From: Sedimentitalea xiamensis
GTDB taxonomy: Bacteria > Pseudomonadota > Alphaproteobacteria > Rhodobacterales > Rhodobacteraceae
NCBI RefSeq assembly: GCF_030164465.1
Contig: NZ_JASNJE010000036.1
Location: 1 to 43,567, forward strand
Direction of reading: 5' to 3'
Length of the DNA: 43,567 bases
The notes under the pieces were generated by a model. It saw nothing but the letters and a program-made list of their open reading frames with translations, was not told where the DNA came from and ran no database searches. Every line of letters starts with the position of its first letter. Position 1 is the stretch's first letter. The position numbers and the translations under genes were made by a program. Below, in pieces: positions 30,793 to 39,548 of the stretch.

Positions 30793-31755
30793 CTATCGTT
30801 CGTGTCGGGAAGGAACGAGTTTTTGCACATACGGGGCAAGGCGCTGATCGTGCTCCCTTCGAGCAATTTCGACGATCTTGTTGATCAAGGTGTCGGTTGC
30901 CGAATGGAGGACCCGTCCGCGGCGTTTGGCGACGGCCCATTCGCCATCAATCCCCAAGTCGATCGGGATCTGCTTCAACACGCCAAGCGCCAAGGCATTC
31001 CGGACCGTCCCGGACGTTGTCAGCAGGATCAGATCACTTTCGGCAACCGCATCTCGTACCGCCGCGATATTGTGACTGTCGATCGAAATGACCGGACTGA
31101 GATCGCCGTCTTTACGGCCGAGGAAACGCGCGAATGCGCTTACGATGGAATCGGGGAAATGCGTTCCCGCGAAGCGATAGCGGGCGAGGTCAGCGGCGGT
31201 CGGTTGGCGTAGATTCAGGATCGGATGGCCCACGCGGCAAAAGGCGCCGCCAGGAATCGGGGGCAACGCGGTCATGTCCAGATCATCGACGTCGTACTGG
31301 AGATCTCGCGTGTCCCCTACGATCAGATCCAGATCACCGTCTCGCATCGCTCCGATCATCTCCAGGGTCTCCCCGATAATCAATTCGAGCGTCACGTCAG
31401 GGTGTGCATTGTGCCACTCTGCGAGAATCGGGCCGCCGAGAGAGGTGGAAAAGACCGCGGTCATTCCAGCGCGGATGTGGCCATAGTCGCCGGTGGACAG
31501 GTTTTCGAGCGTTTGATCCAGGTTGTGCGCTTCGCGTAGCGTCGCTTCGACCTGTCTCAGGATCGCTTGTGCTTCTGACGTAAGCCGTATCGGGCGCTCG
31601 GACCGTTCGAACAGCAGGAAGCCGAGGCGCTGCTCGAGGCTTTTGATGGCATTGCTGAGCGCGGGTTGAGTAATATGCGCCAGCTCTGCGGCCCGCGCAA
31701 AGCTTCCCTCCTGTGCGACGAGCCAGAAATAGTGCAACTGCGTCAGATTTTGCAT
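30793..31755 (-). CDS. LysR-family transcriptional regulator
   Basis: 320 aa. The N-terminal helix-turn-helix MQNLTQLHYFWLVAQEGSFARAAELAHITQPALSNAIKSLEQRLGFLLFERSERPIRLT (1-59) is a textbook LysR domain. A substrate-binding domain follows (YGHIRAGMTAVFSTSLGGPILAEWHNAHPDVTLELIIGE, ...). GAGGTGAAAA precedes the ATG at 31755. It diverges from the TRAP-transporter catabolic operon, with LysR-box palindromes in the 202-bp gap, so it probably activates that operon in response to its substrate. Confidence 0.92.
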   Translation of the reverse strand: MQNLTQLHYFWLVAQEGSFARAAELAHITQPALSNAIKSLEQRLGFLLFERSERPIRLTSEAQAILRQVEATLREAHNLDQTLENLSTGDYGHIRAGMTAVFSTSLGGPILAEWHNAHPDVTLELIIGETLEMIGAMRDGDLDLIVGDTRDLQYDVDDLDMTALPPIPGGAFCRVGHPILNLRQPTAADLARYRFAGTHFPDSIVSAFARFLGRKDGDLSPVISIDSHNIAAVRDAVAESDLILLTTSGTVRNALALGVLKQIPIDLGIDGEWAVAKRRGRVLHSATDTLINKIVEIARREHDQRLAPYVQKLVPSRHER

Positions 31756-31854
31756 TTTTCACCTCGGTTCCGGCGTTTCGTGTCCTTGTGACGGCACGTC
31801 GCCAAATTCGTGAGGCGGACACAAGCACCTGTTTTCACGCTAGGATTCCACTTT

Positions 31855-31878
31855 ATTCGAAGCGCGAATGATATCATT
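31855..31878. promoter_or_regulatory. LysR-type operator region in the LysR-dctP gap
   Basis: Two overlapping palindromes: attcg-aagcg-cgaat (31855-31869), which also fits the LysR consensus T-N11-A (31856-31868), and a perfect 12-bp palindrome aatgatatcatt (31867-31878). They lie 80-100 bp upstream of the dctP start, the usual place for LysR activation sites. The assignment is by pattern and position. Confidence 0.6.
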
Positions 31879-31957
31879 AAGAAAGTAAAGTAGACTGAAT
31901 GCAAGCGTCTGTTGATGTTGGGCACAACTGCAGTCTGTTGTGGATAGGAGGAGAAAC

Positions 31958-32962
31958 ATGGCACTCTACAAAACACTTGCGGCCTTTGGACTGATGGCGA
32001 TGACGTTCGTCTCGGGCGCTCAGGCGGAAACGGTTCTCAAGCTAGCAACGGTGGCCCCCGAGAAAACCCCGTGGGGCGCACAGATCAAGCGGCTGGCCGA
32101 GGCGGTTGCCGAAGAAGGCGAAGGGCGCCTCAAGGTCGAGCCCTACTTCAACTCGCAGCTTGGCACCGAGAACGACACCCTGGCGCAGCTGGCACGCGGG
32201 CGCATCGAGATGGGTCTTTTCACCGTGAGTGCCGGCGCGCAGCAAGCCCCGGAAATCGGCCTGATGCAGCTTTACGGCCTCTATGACAGCAACGATCAGC
32301 GCGCCTGCGTGCAGGACAACTACCTGACGGACGAAATCCGCGAGCGCCTCGGCTCGAAAGGCGTGTATTTTGGCTCCTGGGCCGAGGTTGGCAATGGCTG
32401 GTTCACGGCCGATCGCCCGGTGCGTAGCGCGGACGAACTGAAAGGGCTCAAGGTTGGCGTTTCGGTCAACAAGATCAACTCGGCCTACTGGCGCGCGATG
32501 GGCGCCAACCCGGTGCCGGTCTCGCCCGGCGAAGCGGCCTCCGCCCTGTCCACCGGCCTGATCGACATGTACCCGACCGTCTATACCTTCTACATCCCGT
32601 CGGGCCTGAACAAGGTCGCGCCGGTTGTGACCGAGTATAACTATTCCAACGGCCCCGGCATGTGGGCGGTGAGTCAGCGCGTCATGGATCGCATGAGCGA
32701 AGAGGATCAGGCCGCAATGAAACGGGCGCTGGAGCGGTTCACATCCAAGGGGATCATGGACGAAGTGTTCGCCTTCGAGGACGTGCTGCGCCATATGCAC
32801 ATCAAGGGCGGCGGCCAGGTTGTCGAAGTCACCGACGAGGAAATCGCGAGTTTCCGCGACAAGCTGCCTCCGTTCTGGGCGGAAATGACCGCCGAGTACG
32901 GTGCAGACGGTGAACAGATCATGAAGCTGATCGAAGAAGGTAAGGCCAACTGCGCGCCATAA
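31958..32962 (+). CDS. dctP: TRAP transporter substrate-binding protein (DctP family)
   Basis: 334 aa. Signal peptide MALYKTLAAFGLMAMTFVSGAQA (1-23, cleaved before ETVLKLATVAPEKTPWG). DctP markers follow: RLAEAVAEEGEGRLKVEPYFNSQLG, ARGRIEMGLFTVSAGA, and LKGLKVGVSVNKINSAYWRAMGANPVPVSPGEAASALSTGLID with the ligand-region Arg/Asn positions. It captures a carboxylic or amino-acid-like solute in the periplasm and hands it to DctQ/M. A strong AGGAGGAG site precedes the start. A hairpin with a T-run follows, so it is likely expressed more highly than the membrane subunits. Confidence 0.92.
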   Translation: MALYKTLAAFGLMAMTFVSGAQAETVLKLATVAPEKTPWGAQIKRLAEAVAEEGEGRLKVEPYFNSQLGTENDTLAQLARGRIEMGLFTVSAGAQQAPEIGLMQLYGLYDSNDQRACVQDNYLTDEIRERLGSKGVYFGSWAEVGNGWFTADRPVRSADELKGLKVGVSVNKINSAYWRAMGANPVPVSPGEAASALSTGLIDMYPTVYTFYIPSGLNKVAPVVTEYNYSNGPGMWAVSQRVMDRMSEEDQAAMKRALERFTSKGIMDEVFAFEDVLRHMHIKGGGQVVEVTDEEIASFRDKLPPFWAEMTAEYGADGEQIMKLIEEGKANCAP

Positions 32963-32969
32963 CCTTCCC

Positions 32970-33017
32970 CGCAAAGGGCCGGGTCTTCCGATGTGATGCC
33001 CGGCCTTGCGTTTTTTT
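32970..33017 (+). terminator. Intrinsic terminator/attenuator after dctP
   Basis: Stem arms around ggccggg (about 32977-32983) and cccggcc (32999-33005), extended by cgcaa/ttgcg pairs with small bulges, are followed by seven Ts at 33011-33017. The dctQ ATG follows at 33033. It probably ends part of the transcription so that dctP is made in excess. Confidence 0.7.
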
Positions 33018-33032
33018 GACGGGAGCCCCCTC

Positions 33033-33587
33033 ATGACCGGACCCAATTCACCCGCTTATATCACACGCTGCCTGCATGTCTGGCACCTGCTGGAGCGCTG
33101 GATTGCCGTTGTCGCCTTCAGCCTGATTGGTTTCCTGATTTTCGCCGATGTCGCTGGGCGTGAGTTTATCGGCCCGGTTGGACGGGCGCTTGGCCTGGAG
33201 ATGGGAGCCACCGGTGTTTACGGCGCGGGCAAGATGGCGCTTTTCCTGCTGGTCATCGCCGCTTTTGCCGGGCTTGGGGTGAGCGTTGCGACCGGCGCGC
33301 AGATCGTGCCGCGTATCGCGTTCAAATGGATTCCGGCCAGCTGGGGGCCTGTGGCTGACCGTCTTGGCAACCTCGTCAGCGCCGCCGTGTTCTTTGCAAC
33401 CGCCTATTATGGCGCGCTTTTCGTGATTTCATCGCGGTCCATCGGCACGGTGATGCCCGGCCTCGACTGGCCCGTCTGGATCATCCAGACCGCCATCCCC
33501 ATCGGGTTTGCCTCGGCCGGGCTGCGGTATCTGGCCTTTGCGATCTGGCCGCAGAGCGCCCCAGTGCGCGAGGAGTTGCCTGAATGA
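33033..33587 (+). CDS. dctQ: TRAP transporter small permease (DctQ family)
   Basis: 184 aa with four hydrophobic segments (about WIAVVAFSLIGFLIFADVAG, MALFLLVIAAFAGLGV, LVSAAVFFATAYYGALFVIS, IQTAIPIGFASAGLRYLAF), matching the four-helix DctQ. The motif ADVAGREF after helix 1 is family-typical. It binds the large permease DctM in the inner membrane. Its stop overlaps the dctM start by 4 nt (ATGA). Confidence 0.92.
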   Translation: MTGPNSPAYITRCLHVWHLLERWIAVVAFSLIGFLIFADVAGREFIGPVGRALGLEMGATGVYGAGKMALFLLVIAAFAGLGVSVATGAQIVPRIAFKWIPASWGPVADRLGNLVSAAVFFATAYYGALFVISSRSIGTVMPGLDWPVWIIQTAIPIGFASAGLRYLAFAIWPQSAPVREELPE

Positions 33588-34840
33588 GCGCGATCCTTCT
33601 TCTTGGTCTGGTCCTGGCCCTGCTGGTCCTGCGCCAGCCCCTCACCGTTATCCTGCTTGCGGCGATTGCCTATGTGCACATGGTCTGGGGGCATGGCTAT
33701 CTCGATTACATCGTCGAGGACATGTGGACCTCGCTCAACAAGGAGCTGATCCTCTCCGTTCCGCTCTTCCTGCTGTGCGGCGCGATCATGACCGAGGGCA
33801 CCGCGGCGCGGCGGCTGGTGCGTATTGTCAGGGCGATGACCGCACCGACACGTGGCGGGCTGGGGGTAGCGGCGATCATCAGCTGTGCGGTGTTCGCGGC
33901 GATTTCCGGCTCCTCCATCGTCACGATGATCGCGGTGGGCTCGGTGCTTTATCCCGCCATGAAGGAAGCCGGGTATACGAACCGCTTTGCGCTTGGAACG
34001 GTGGTGTCTGGCGGCACGCTCGGGATTATCATTCCGCCCTCGATCCCGCTGATCCTCTATGGCCTGGTGACCGAGACCTCGATCGTCGATCTGTTCCTTG
34101 CCGGGATCATGCCGGGCATGGTGCTGATCGTGTTGATGACCGGCTACGCGATCTGGGCGAACCGCCACCAACCCGCGCAGAAAATGGATTGGGGCGAGTT
34201 GCGCATCGCGTTGCGCGAAGGGATCTGGGCCGCGCTCTTTCCGGTGATCCTGCTGGGCGGCATCTATTCCGGCTACTATTCGCCCACCGAAAGCGCGGCT
34301 GTCGCGCTGGTCTATGCGCTGGTGATCGAATTCTTCGTCCACCGCGAGATGACGCTGAAGAAATACTTCAACGTGGTCACCGAGACGGCGAAACTCGGCG
34401 GCGCGCTATTCCCGCTGATCGCGGTTGCCCTGTCGCTCAACCTCGTGCTGACGGAATATCGCGTTCCGGCCCAGATGGTTGACCTTGTAAGTGCGTGGAT
34501 CGACAATCCGATCGCCTTCCTCGTGGTGATCAACCTGCTGCTTCTGGCGGTCGGCGCCTTCATGACAACGAACGAGGCGATCCTGATCCTCGGCCCGATC
34601 CTGATGCCCGTGGCGCAGGCCTATGGCTTTCACCCGGTTCATTTCGGGATCATCATGATCGTTAACCTCGAAATCGGCTATCTGACACCGCCCGTCGGCA
34701 TGAACCTGATGGTCGCGCTGGTGACGTTCAAACAGAAGTTCAACGAACTGGTGATGTCGGTGCTGCCCTATATCGCGATCCTGGTGCTGGGCCTGATCAT
34801 CATCTCCGCCATCCCCTGGCTTTCGCTGGGATTGCTGTGA
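33584..34840 (+). CDS. dctM: TRAP transporter large permease (DctM family)
   Basis: 418 aa with about 12 predicted membrane helices. Typical DctM features include VPLFLLCGAIMTEG, ISGSSIVTMIAVGSVLYPAMKEAGY, LGIIIPPSIPLILYGLVTETSI, YYSPTESAAVALVYAL, and the final helices from AILVLGLIIISAIPWLSLGLL. It is the Na+ or proton-coupled channel of the transporter. The start ATG lies in the dctQ stop (4-nt overlap). Confidence 0.95.
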   Translation: MSAILLLGLVLALLVLRQPLTVILLAAIAYVHMVWGHGYLDYIVEDMWTSLNKELILSVPLFLLCGAIMTEGTAARRLVRIVRAMTAPTRGGLGVAAIISCAVFAAISGSSIVTMIAVGSVLYPAMKEAGYTNRFALGTVVSGGTLGIIIPPSIPLILYGLVTETSIVDLFLAGIMPGMVLIVLMTGYAIWANRHQPAQKMDWGELRIALREGIWAALFPVILLGGIYSGYYSPTESAAVALVYALVIEFFVHREMTLKKYFNVVTETAKLGGALFPLIAVALSLNLVLTEYRVPAQMVDLVSAWIDNPIAFLVVINLLLLAVGAFMTTNEAILILGPILMPVAQAYGFHPVHFGIIMIVNLEIGYLTPPVGMNLMVALVTFKQKFNELVMSVLPYIAILVLGLIIISAIPWLSLGLL

Positions 34841-34870
34841 ACTGCCGGCTTGCTTGGAAAGGAAATACTC

Positions 34871-36070
34871 ATGCGTACCAACTCCGCCGATAGCACCTAT
34901 CGCCTGCGATCCCAGGTCAGTGTGCCGAAGCTGCTGGAATGCGGCGAGGTTTCACATTGGTGGTGCACCCATATCGCGGAAACCATGCCGACCGCGATCG
35001 TGCCCAGTGCGCAAATCGCCGCCGCGCTCGAACCCGCGCCGATTGCTGGCATCATGGATATCACCGCCGAAACCGAATTCGGCAATCTGCCGCTGCGTGA
35101 TTTCCTGACCCACCCACAGGGTGGAGCGCGTGCGATTGTCGTAGTCAAGAACGGCGAGATCGTCGCCGAAAGCTATCCTGACCTGCGCCCCGAGCAATCC
35201 CATCTCTGGGCCTCCTGTGCCAAACCCATGGCCGGGCTGCTGATCGAGCACCTGATCGAGGCCGGCCAGATCGACGAGACCAATGGAATCGGCACCTACA
35301 TCCCGGCCTTGCGCGATACCGATTGGAGCGATGTCGCCGTGCGCGACGTGATGGACATGACGCCGGGCATGGACTGCGAGGAGAACGATCAGACCCGTGC
35401 CGACCCGTCTTCAAACGCCATCCGTGCGTTTCTGGCCGAGTTCGGTGTGCCGCATAGCGGAAAGGTAGAAACACTGCTCGAGGTGCTTCAATCCAGCAAG
35501 CGCGTGAGCACGGCGGGCGAGAAATTCGAATACGGCTCGCCCTGCACGCAGGTGCTCGTCTACCTTGCCGAAGCCGTCTCGGGGCTGCCCTGGGCCGAGC
35601 TCTTCCGGCAGACTGTCTGGACCCATGTCGCAGCCGAAGGGCCACTTCAGGTGCACCAGTCGCCCGACGGGGTGGCGCTGGCGCATGGGCTTGTGTCGTC
35701 GCGGCTGCGCGATATGGCCCGGTTCGGGATGCTGTTCACCCCGAGCTGGCGCATGATCTCTTCGAAACAGGCGGTCAGCGCGGCCACGCTGGCCCGCATC
35801 CAGTGCGGAACCCGCGACAAGACTTTTTTCCTGAAAGGCTATGACGGCCCTGTTTTCACCGATCGTTTCGGAGACGATAGCATGCTTGGCAATGCCCGGC
35901 AGTGGGATTGCATCTGGCCCGATGGCGACTTCTACAAGGGCGGGTTCATGGATCAGGGCCTCTACGTCTCGCCTGGCCGCGATCTCGTGATCGCGTATTT
36001 TTCCACCACGCCGAACATGCAGATGACCCGCTATCTGCGCCCGATTGCAACCTCGGACCTGCTTGCCTGA
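34871..36070 (+). CDS. Serine hydrolase of the beta-lactamase/class C family
   Basis: 399 aa. The nucleophile motif S-x-x-K is at 115-118 (ASCAKPMAG), typical of beta-lactamase/DD-peptidase/esterase relatives. A tyrosine motif follows at 221-223 (FEYGSPCTQ, Y-G-S in place of Y-x-N). There is no signal peptide, so it is cytoplasmic. AAGGAAA before the ATG at 34871 decides the start. It sits between the TRAP subunits and the oxidoreductases, so it may hydrolyse an ester, amide or lactam of the imported compound, exposing an amino or hydroxy acid for the downstream enzymes. The specific substrate is not visible. Confidence 0.75.
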   Translation: MRTNSADSTYRLRSQVSVPKLLECGEVSHWWCTHIAETMPTAIVPSAQIAAALEPAPIAGIMDITAETEFGNLPLRDFLTHPQGGARAIVVVKNGEIVAESYPDLRPEQSHLWASCAKPMAGLLIEHLIEAGQIDETNGIGTYIPALRDTDWSDVAVRDVMDMTPGMDCEENDQTRADPSSNAIRAFLAEFGVPHSGKVETLLEVLQSSKRVSTAGEKFEYGSPCTQVLVYLAEAVSGLPWAELFRQTVWTHVAAEGPLQVHQSPDGVALAHGLVSSRLRDMARFGMLFTPSWRMISSKQAVSAATLARIQCGTRDKTFFLKGYDGPVFTDRFGDDSMLGNARQWDCIWPDGDFYKGGFMDQGLYVSPGRDLVIAYFSTTPNMQMTRYLRPIATSDLLA

Positions 36071-36092
36071 CACATTGAGACGGAGCTTTCCA

Positions 36093-39000
36093 ATGACCCA
36101 GCACATGCCCACGAAACGCCTTGAGATGACGCTTGAAGACCGCCTGAATCAGGAGGAGGGCTGGGTTTACATGACGGGGATGCAGGCGCTGGTGCGGCTG
36201 CCGTTGCAACAGCGCCAGCGCGATGCGGTGGCGGGGCTGAACACCGGCGGCTATATCTCGGGCTATCGCGGCTCGCCGCTCGGGACCTATGACATGAGTC
36301 TCTGGCAGGCCGAAAAGCAGCTCAAGGAACACAACGTCGTGTTCCAGCCGGGGATCAACGAGGACATGGCGGCCACGGCTGTCTGGGGTTCGCAGCAGGT
36401 GGGGCTTTTCCCCGGTGCGCGCGTCGATGGCGTCTTCTCGATCTGGTATGGCAAGGCGCCGGGGATGGACCGCTCGATGGACCCGATCCGCCATGCCAAC
36501 CTTGCGGGAACCAATGAAAAGGGCGGCGCGCTCTTGCTGGTGGGCGACGATCACGGCGCCAAATCCTCGACGCTGGCGTGCTATTCGGACGGCAATTTTG
36601 TCTCGGCCGGGATGCCGCTGCTGGCGCCGGCCAACGCGCAGGAGGTGCTGGACCTCGGGCTGCACGGCATCGCGCTCAGCCGCTATTCGAGCACGCTTGT
36701 CGGGCTGAAACTGGTGACGGATGTGGTGGAGGGGGGCGGCTCTGTCTATGTTTCGCCCGAGAGCCCGAAGATCAGCCTGCCGGAGAAGAAGGTGCGGCAT
36801 CCGGGCATCACCCATTTCCGCCCCTTCATGGAGCAGGAGCGCCTGCTGTGGGACGTGAAGCTGGGCCTTGCGCTCGACTATGCCCGCGCCAACGGGCTGA
36901 ATAGCATTTCGGGAAGCAAAAGGGCGCGGATCGGGATCGTCTCGTCGGGCAAGGCCTGGCAGGATTTGCAGCAATCTCTGGCGGGGCTCGGCTATCGCGA
37001 CGGCAAGATCGGTGATATGGACGTGCGCTTCCTCAAGGTCGGCATGGTGTGGCCGCTCGACGCTGATATCGTGCGCGAGTTTGCCCAAGGGCTCGACGTG
37101 GTTCTGGTGATCGAGGAGAAGCGCGCGCTGCTGGAAGACCAGATCCGCAGCGTGCTTTACGGCACCGATCATGCGCCGCGCATCGTCGGCAAGAGCTTTC
37201 AGGGCCACGGGCACGGCAGCGAGACGGCGGAATGCGCGATTCCGGCGGTGGGCGAGATTGACCCGGGGCTGATCACCAAGGTGATCGCACGGGTGGCCAA
37301 CGAGACCGACCCGAAATGCGGCATCGCGCTGCCCAACGAGGGCGGCTTGCCGCCGGCGCTGGACGGCGGCGCGACAAGGCCGCCCTCGTTCTGCGCCGGC
37401 TGCCCGCACGGGCGTTCGACCAAGGTGATCGACGGCAGCCGCGCGCTGGCCGGGATCGGCTGTCACGGCATGGCGATGCTGGCCGATCCGATGCGCACCA
37501 ACTCGATGAGCCATATGGGCGGCGAGGGTGTTGGCTGGCTGGGCCAGTTCCCCTTCACCGACGAGGCGCATGTTTTCGCCAACATGGGCGACGGCACTTA
37601 TTTCCACTCCGGGCTGATGGCCATTCGCGCCGCCATCGCCGCAAAGGCGACGATCACCTACAAGCTTCTCCACAACGGCTTCGTCTCGATGACGGGCGGG
37701 CAGCCGCATGACGGCGAAATCTCCCCTCCGATGATGGTCGAGCAACTGAAGGCCGAGGGCGTGGAGCGCATCGCGCTGGTGACGGACGAGCCCGAGAAAT
37801 ACGATGGCCGCGATTTCGGCACGGGCGTGACCGTGCATCCGCGCACCGAAATGGAACTGGCGCAGCAGGACATGCGCGGGCGCAAGGGCGTGACCGTCAT
37901 CATCTATGACCAGCCCTGCGCCACCGAGCGCCGCCGCCTGCGCAAGCGTGGCAAATGGGTGGACCCGGACAAGCGCGTTTTCATCAACCCGGAGGTTTGC
38001 GAGGGGTGCGGCGATTGCTCGACGATTTCGAGCTGCATGGCGATCGAGCCGCTGGAAACGGATCTGGGCCGCAAGCGGATGATCAACCAGAGCGCCTGCA
38101 ACAAGGATTTCTCCTGCGTCGAGGGCTTCTGCCCCTCCTTCGTGACGGTGAGCGGCGCGACGCCGCGCAAGGCCCGCGTGGCCGATGCCACCATCGATGT
38201 GAGCCACCTGCCGCTACCGCCTGAGCGCGCGATCGACGGCTCTTGGTCGATCCTCGTGTCGGGGATCGGTGGTGCGGGGGTGGTGACCGTGGGGCAGACG
38301 CTGGCGGTGGCCGCCCACGCCGACGGCTATTTCAGCTCCAACCTCGATATCACCGGGCTGGCGCAGAAATACGGCGCGGTGCATTCGCATATCAAGCTGG
38401 CGATGAGCCCCGAAGAAATGCGCGCGACGCGAATCGCGGCGGGCGAGGCCGATGCGCTGATCGGCTGCGATCTGGTGGTCGCGGCGGGCGACGAGACGCT
38501 TTCCAAGCTGACGGCGGGCAGATCCGTGGGCGTGACCGATGTGACCGTGGTGCCAACCGCCGAATTTTCGAAAAACCCGGAATGGCAGCTCAATGGCGAC
38601 GAACAGCTCGAACGTCTGAAGCGCGTGCTGGGCGAAGAGGCGCGCGGCATCGAGGCGCAGAAGCTCGCAGAGCGGGTTATGGGTGACCGGGTGTTCGCAA
38701 ACATGCTGCTGACCGGCGCGGCCTGGCAGCAGGGCGGCATCCCGCTTTCGCTCGACGCCATCCATCGCGCCATCGAGCTGAATGGCGTGGCCGTGGAGCG
38801 CAACAAGCGCGCCTTCGATCTTGGCCGGCTAGCCATTGCCGACCCGGAAGCCACCCGCAAGCTGAGCGGCGAAAACGAGCCGGTTTCGCTCGACCATCAT
38901 CGCGAGCCGACACTCAAGGAAATCGTCGACCGGCGCATGGGCGAGCTGACCGCTTACCGCGATGCGGGCTTTGCCAAGCGATACACCGACATGATCGACA

Positions 39001-39548
39001 AGCTCGGCAAGGCCGGGCTGGATGACGCAGCCCAGAAAGCGGCGGCGCGCGGCTATTACAAGCTGATGGCGGTGAAGGACGAGTGGGAGGTGGCGCGGCT
39101 CTATGCCAAGCCCGGTTTCATGAAGGAGCTGAACGAAGCCTTCGAGGGCGACATAGAGCTGACCTTCTATTTCGGTGCATGGCCCTATGGCGGGAAAGAT
39201 CCGAAAACCGGCAAGCCGGTGAAGGGCGCGGTGAAGGGCAAGACGGCGATGCGCTTTTTTGGGCTGATGAACCGGCTGCGATTCCTGCGCGGCAGCATGC
39301 TCGACCCGTTCCGCAACAATGACGAGGCCAAGCTCGCCCGGACACTGCTGGCGGAGTACGAAGCCGATCTCGATTTCGCCATGGCCAATGCTTCGGCAGG
39401 CCGGGCGGCGGAGATCGCCGAGCTGCTCGACCTGCCCGAGCATATCCGCGGCTATGGCCACGTGCGCGTGCGCCATGCCGAGGCCACCGGGAAACGCCGT
39501 GCGGAACTGCGCAACGCAATCCAGAACCCGCAGGAAAAGGCAGCGTGA
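36093..39548 (+). CDS. Fused indolepyruvate ferredoxin oxidoreductase (IorA-IorB type)
   Basis: 1151 aa. The N-terminal part is the IorA-type pyruvate:ferredoxin-like TPP enzyme (YISGYRGSPLGTYDMSLWQAEKQLKEHNVVFQPGINEDMAATAVWGSQQVGLF; FCAGCPHGRSTKVIDGSR; NMGDGTYFHSGLMAIRAAIAAKATITYKLLHNGFVSMTGGQ). Four-Cys clusters follow (CEGCGDCSTISSC and SACNKDFSCVEGFCPSF). The C-terminal part is the IorB/gamma domain (VSGIGGAGVVTVGQTLAVAAHADGYFSSNLDITGLAQKYGAVHSHIKLA). Such proteins oxidatively decarboxylate aryl- or branched 2-oxo acids to acyl-CoA with ferredoxin as acceptor. The length is normal for alphaproteobacterial fused forms. It overlaps the next gene's start (GTGA). Confidence 0.92.
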   Translation: MTQHMPTKRLEMTLEDRLNQEEGWVYMTGMQALVRLPLQQRQRDAVAGLNTGGYISGYRGSPLGTYDMSLWQAEKQLKEHNVVFQPGINEDMAATAVWGSQQVGLFPGARVDGVFSIWYGKAPGMDRSMDPIRHANLAGTNEKGGALLLVGDDHGAKSSTLACYSDGNFVSAGMPLLAPANAQEVLDLGLHGIALSRYSSTLVGLKLVTDVVEGGGSVYVSPESPKISLPEKKVRHPGITHFRPFMEQERLLWDVKLGLALDYARANGLNSISGSKRARIGIVSSGKAWQDLQQSLAGLGYRDGKIGDMDVRFLKVGMVWPLDADIVREFAQGLDVVLVIEEKRALLEDQIRSVLYGTDHAPRIVGKSFQGHGHGSETAECAIPAVGEIDPGLITKVIARVANETDPKCGIALPNEGGLPPALDGGATRPPSFCAGCPHGRSTKVIDGSRALAGIGCHGMAMLADPMRTNSMSHMGGEGVGWLGQFPFTDEAHVFANMGDGTYFHSGLMAIRAAIAAKATITYKLLHNGFVSMTGGQPHDGEISPPMMVEQLKAEGVERIALVTDEPEKYDGRDFGTGVTVHPRTEMELAQQDMRGRKGVTVIIYDQPCATERRRLRKRGKWVDPDKRVFINPEVCEGCGDCSTISSCMAIEPLETDLGRKRMINQSACNKDFSCVEGFCPSFVTVSGATPRKARVADATIDVSHLPLPPERAIDGSWSILVSGIGGAGVVTVGQTLAVAAHADGYFSSNLDITGLAQKYGAVHSHIKLAMSPEEMRATRIAAGEADALIGCDLVVAAGDETLSKLTAGRSVGVTDVTVVPTAEFSKNPEWQLNGDEQLERLKRVLGEEARGIEAQKLAERVMGDRVFANMLLTGAAWQQGGIPLSLDAIHRAIELNGVAVERNKRAFDLGRLAIADPEATRKLSGENEPVSLDHHREPTLKEIVDRRMGELTAYRDAGFAKRYTDMIDKLGKAGLDDAAQKAAARGYYKLMAVKDEWEVARLYAKPGFMKELNEAFEGDIELTFYFGAWPYGGKDPKTGKPVKGAVKGKTAMRFFGLMNRLRFLRGSMLDPFRNNDEAKLARTLLAEYEADLDFAMANASAGRAAEIAELLDLPEHIRGYGHVRVRHAEATGKRRAELRNAIQNPQEKAA

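Noticed and set aside
35946-38207. A 753-codon antisense frame opposite the Ior gene
   Set aside because: The plus-strand product has clear TPP and Fe-S motifs. The antisense translation has only charge-rich, unordered sequence and no family features.
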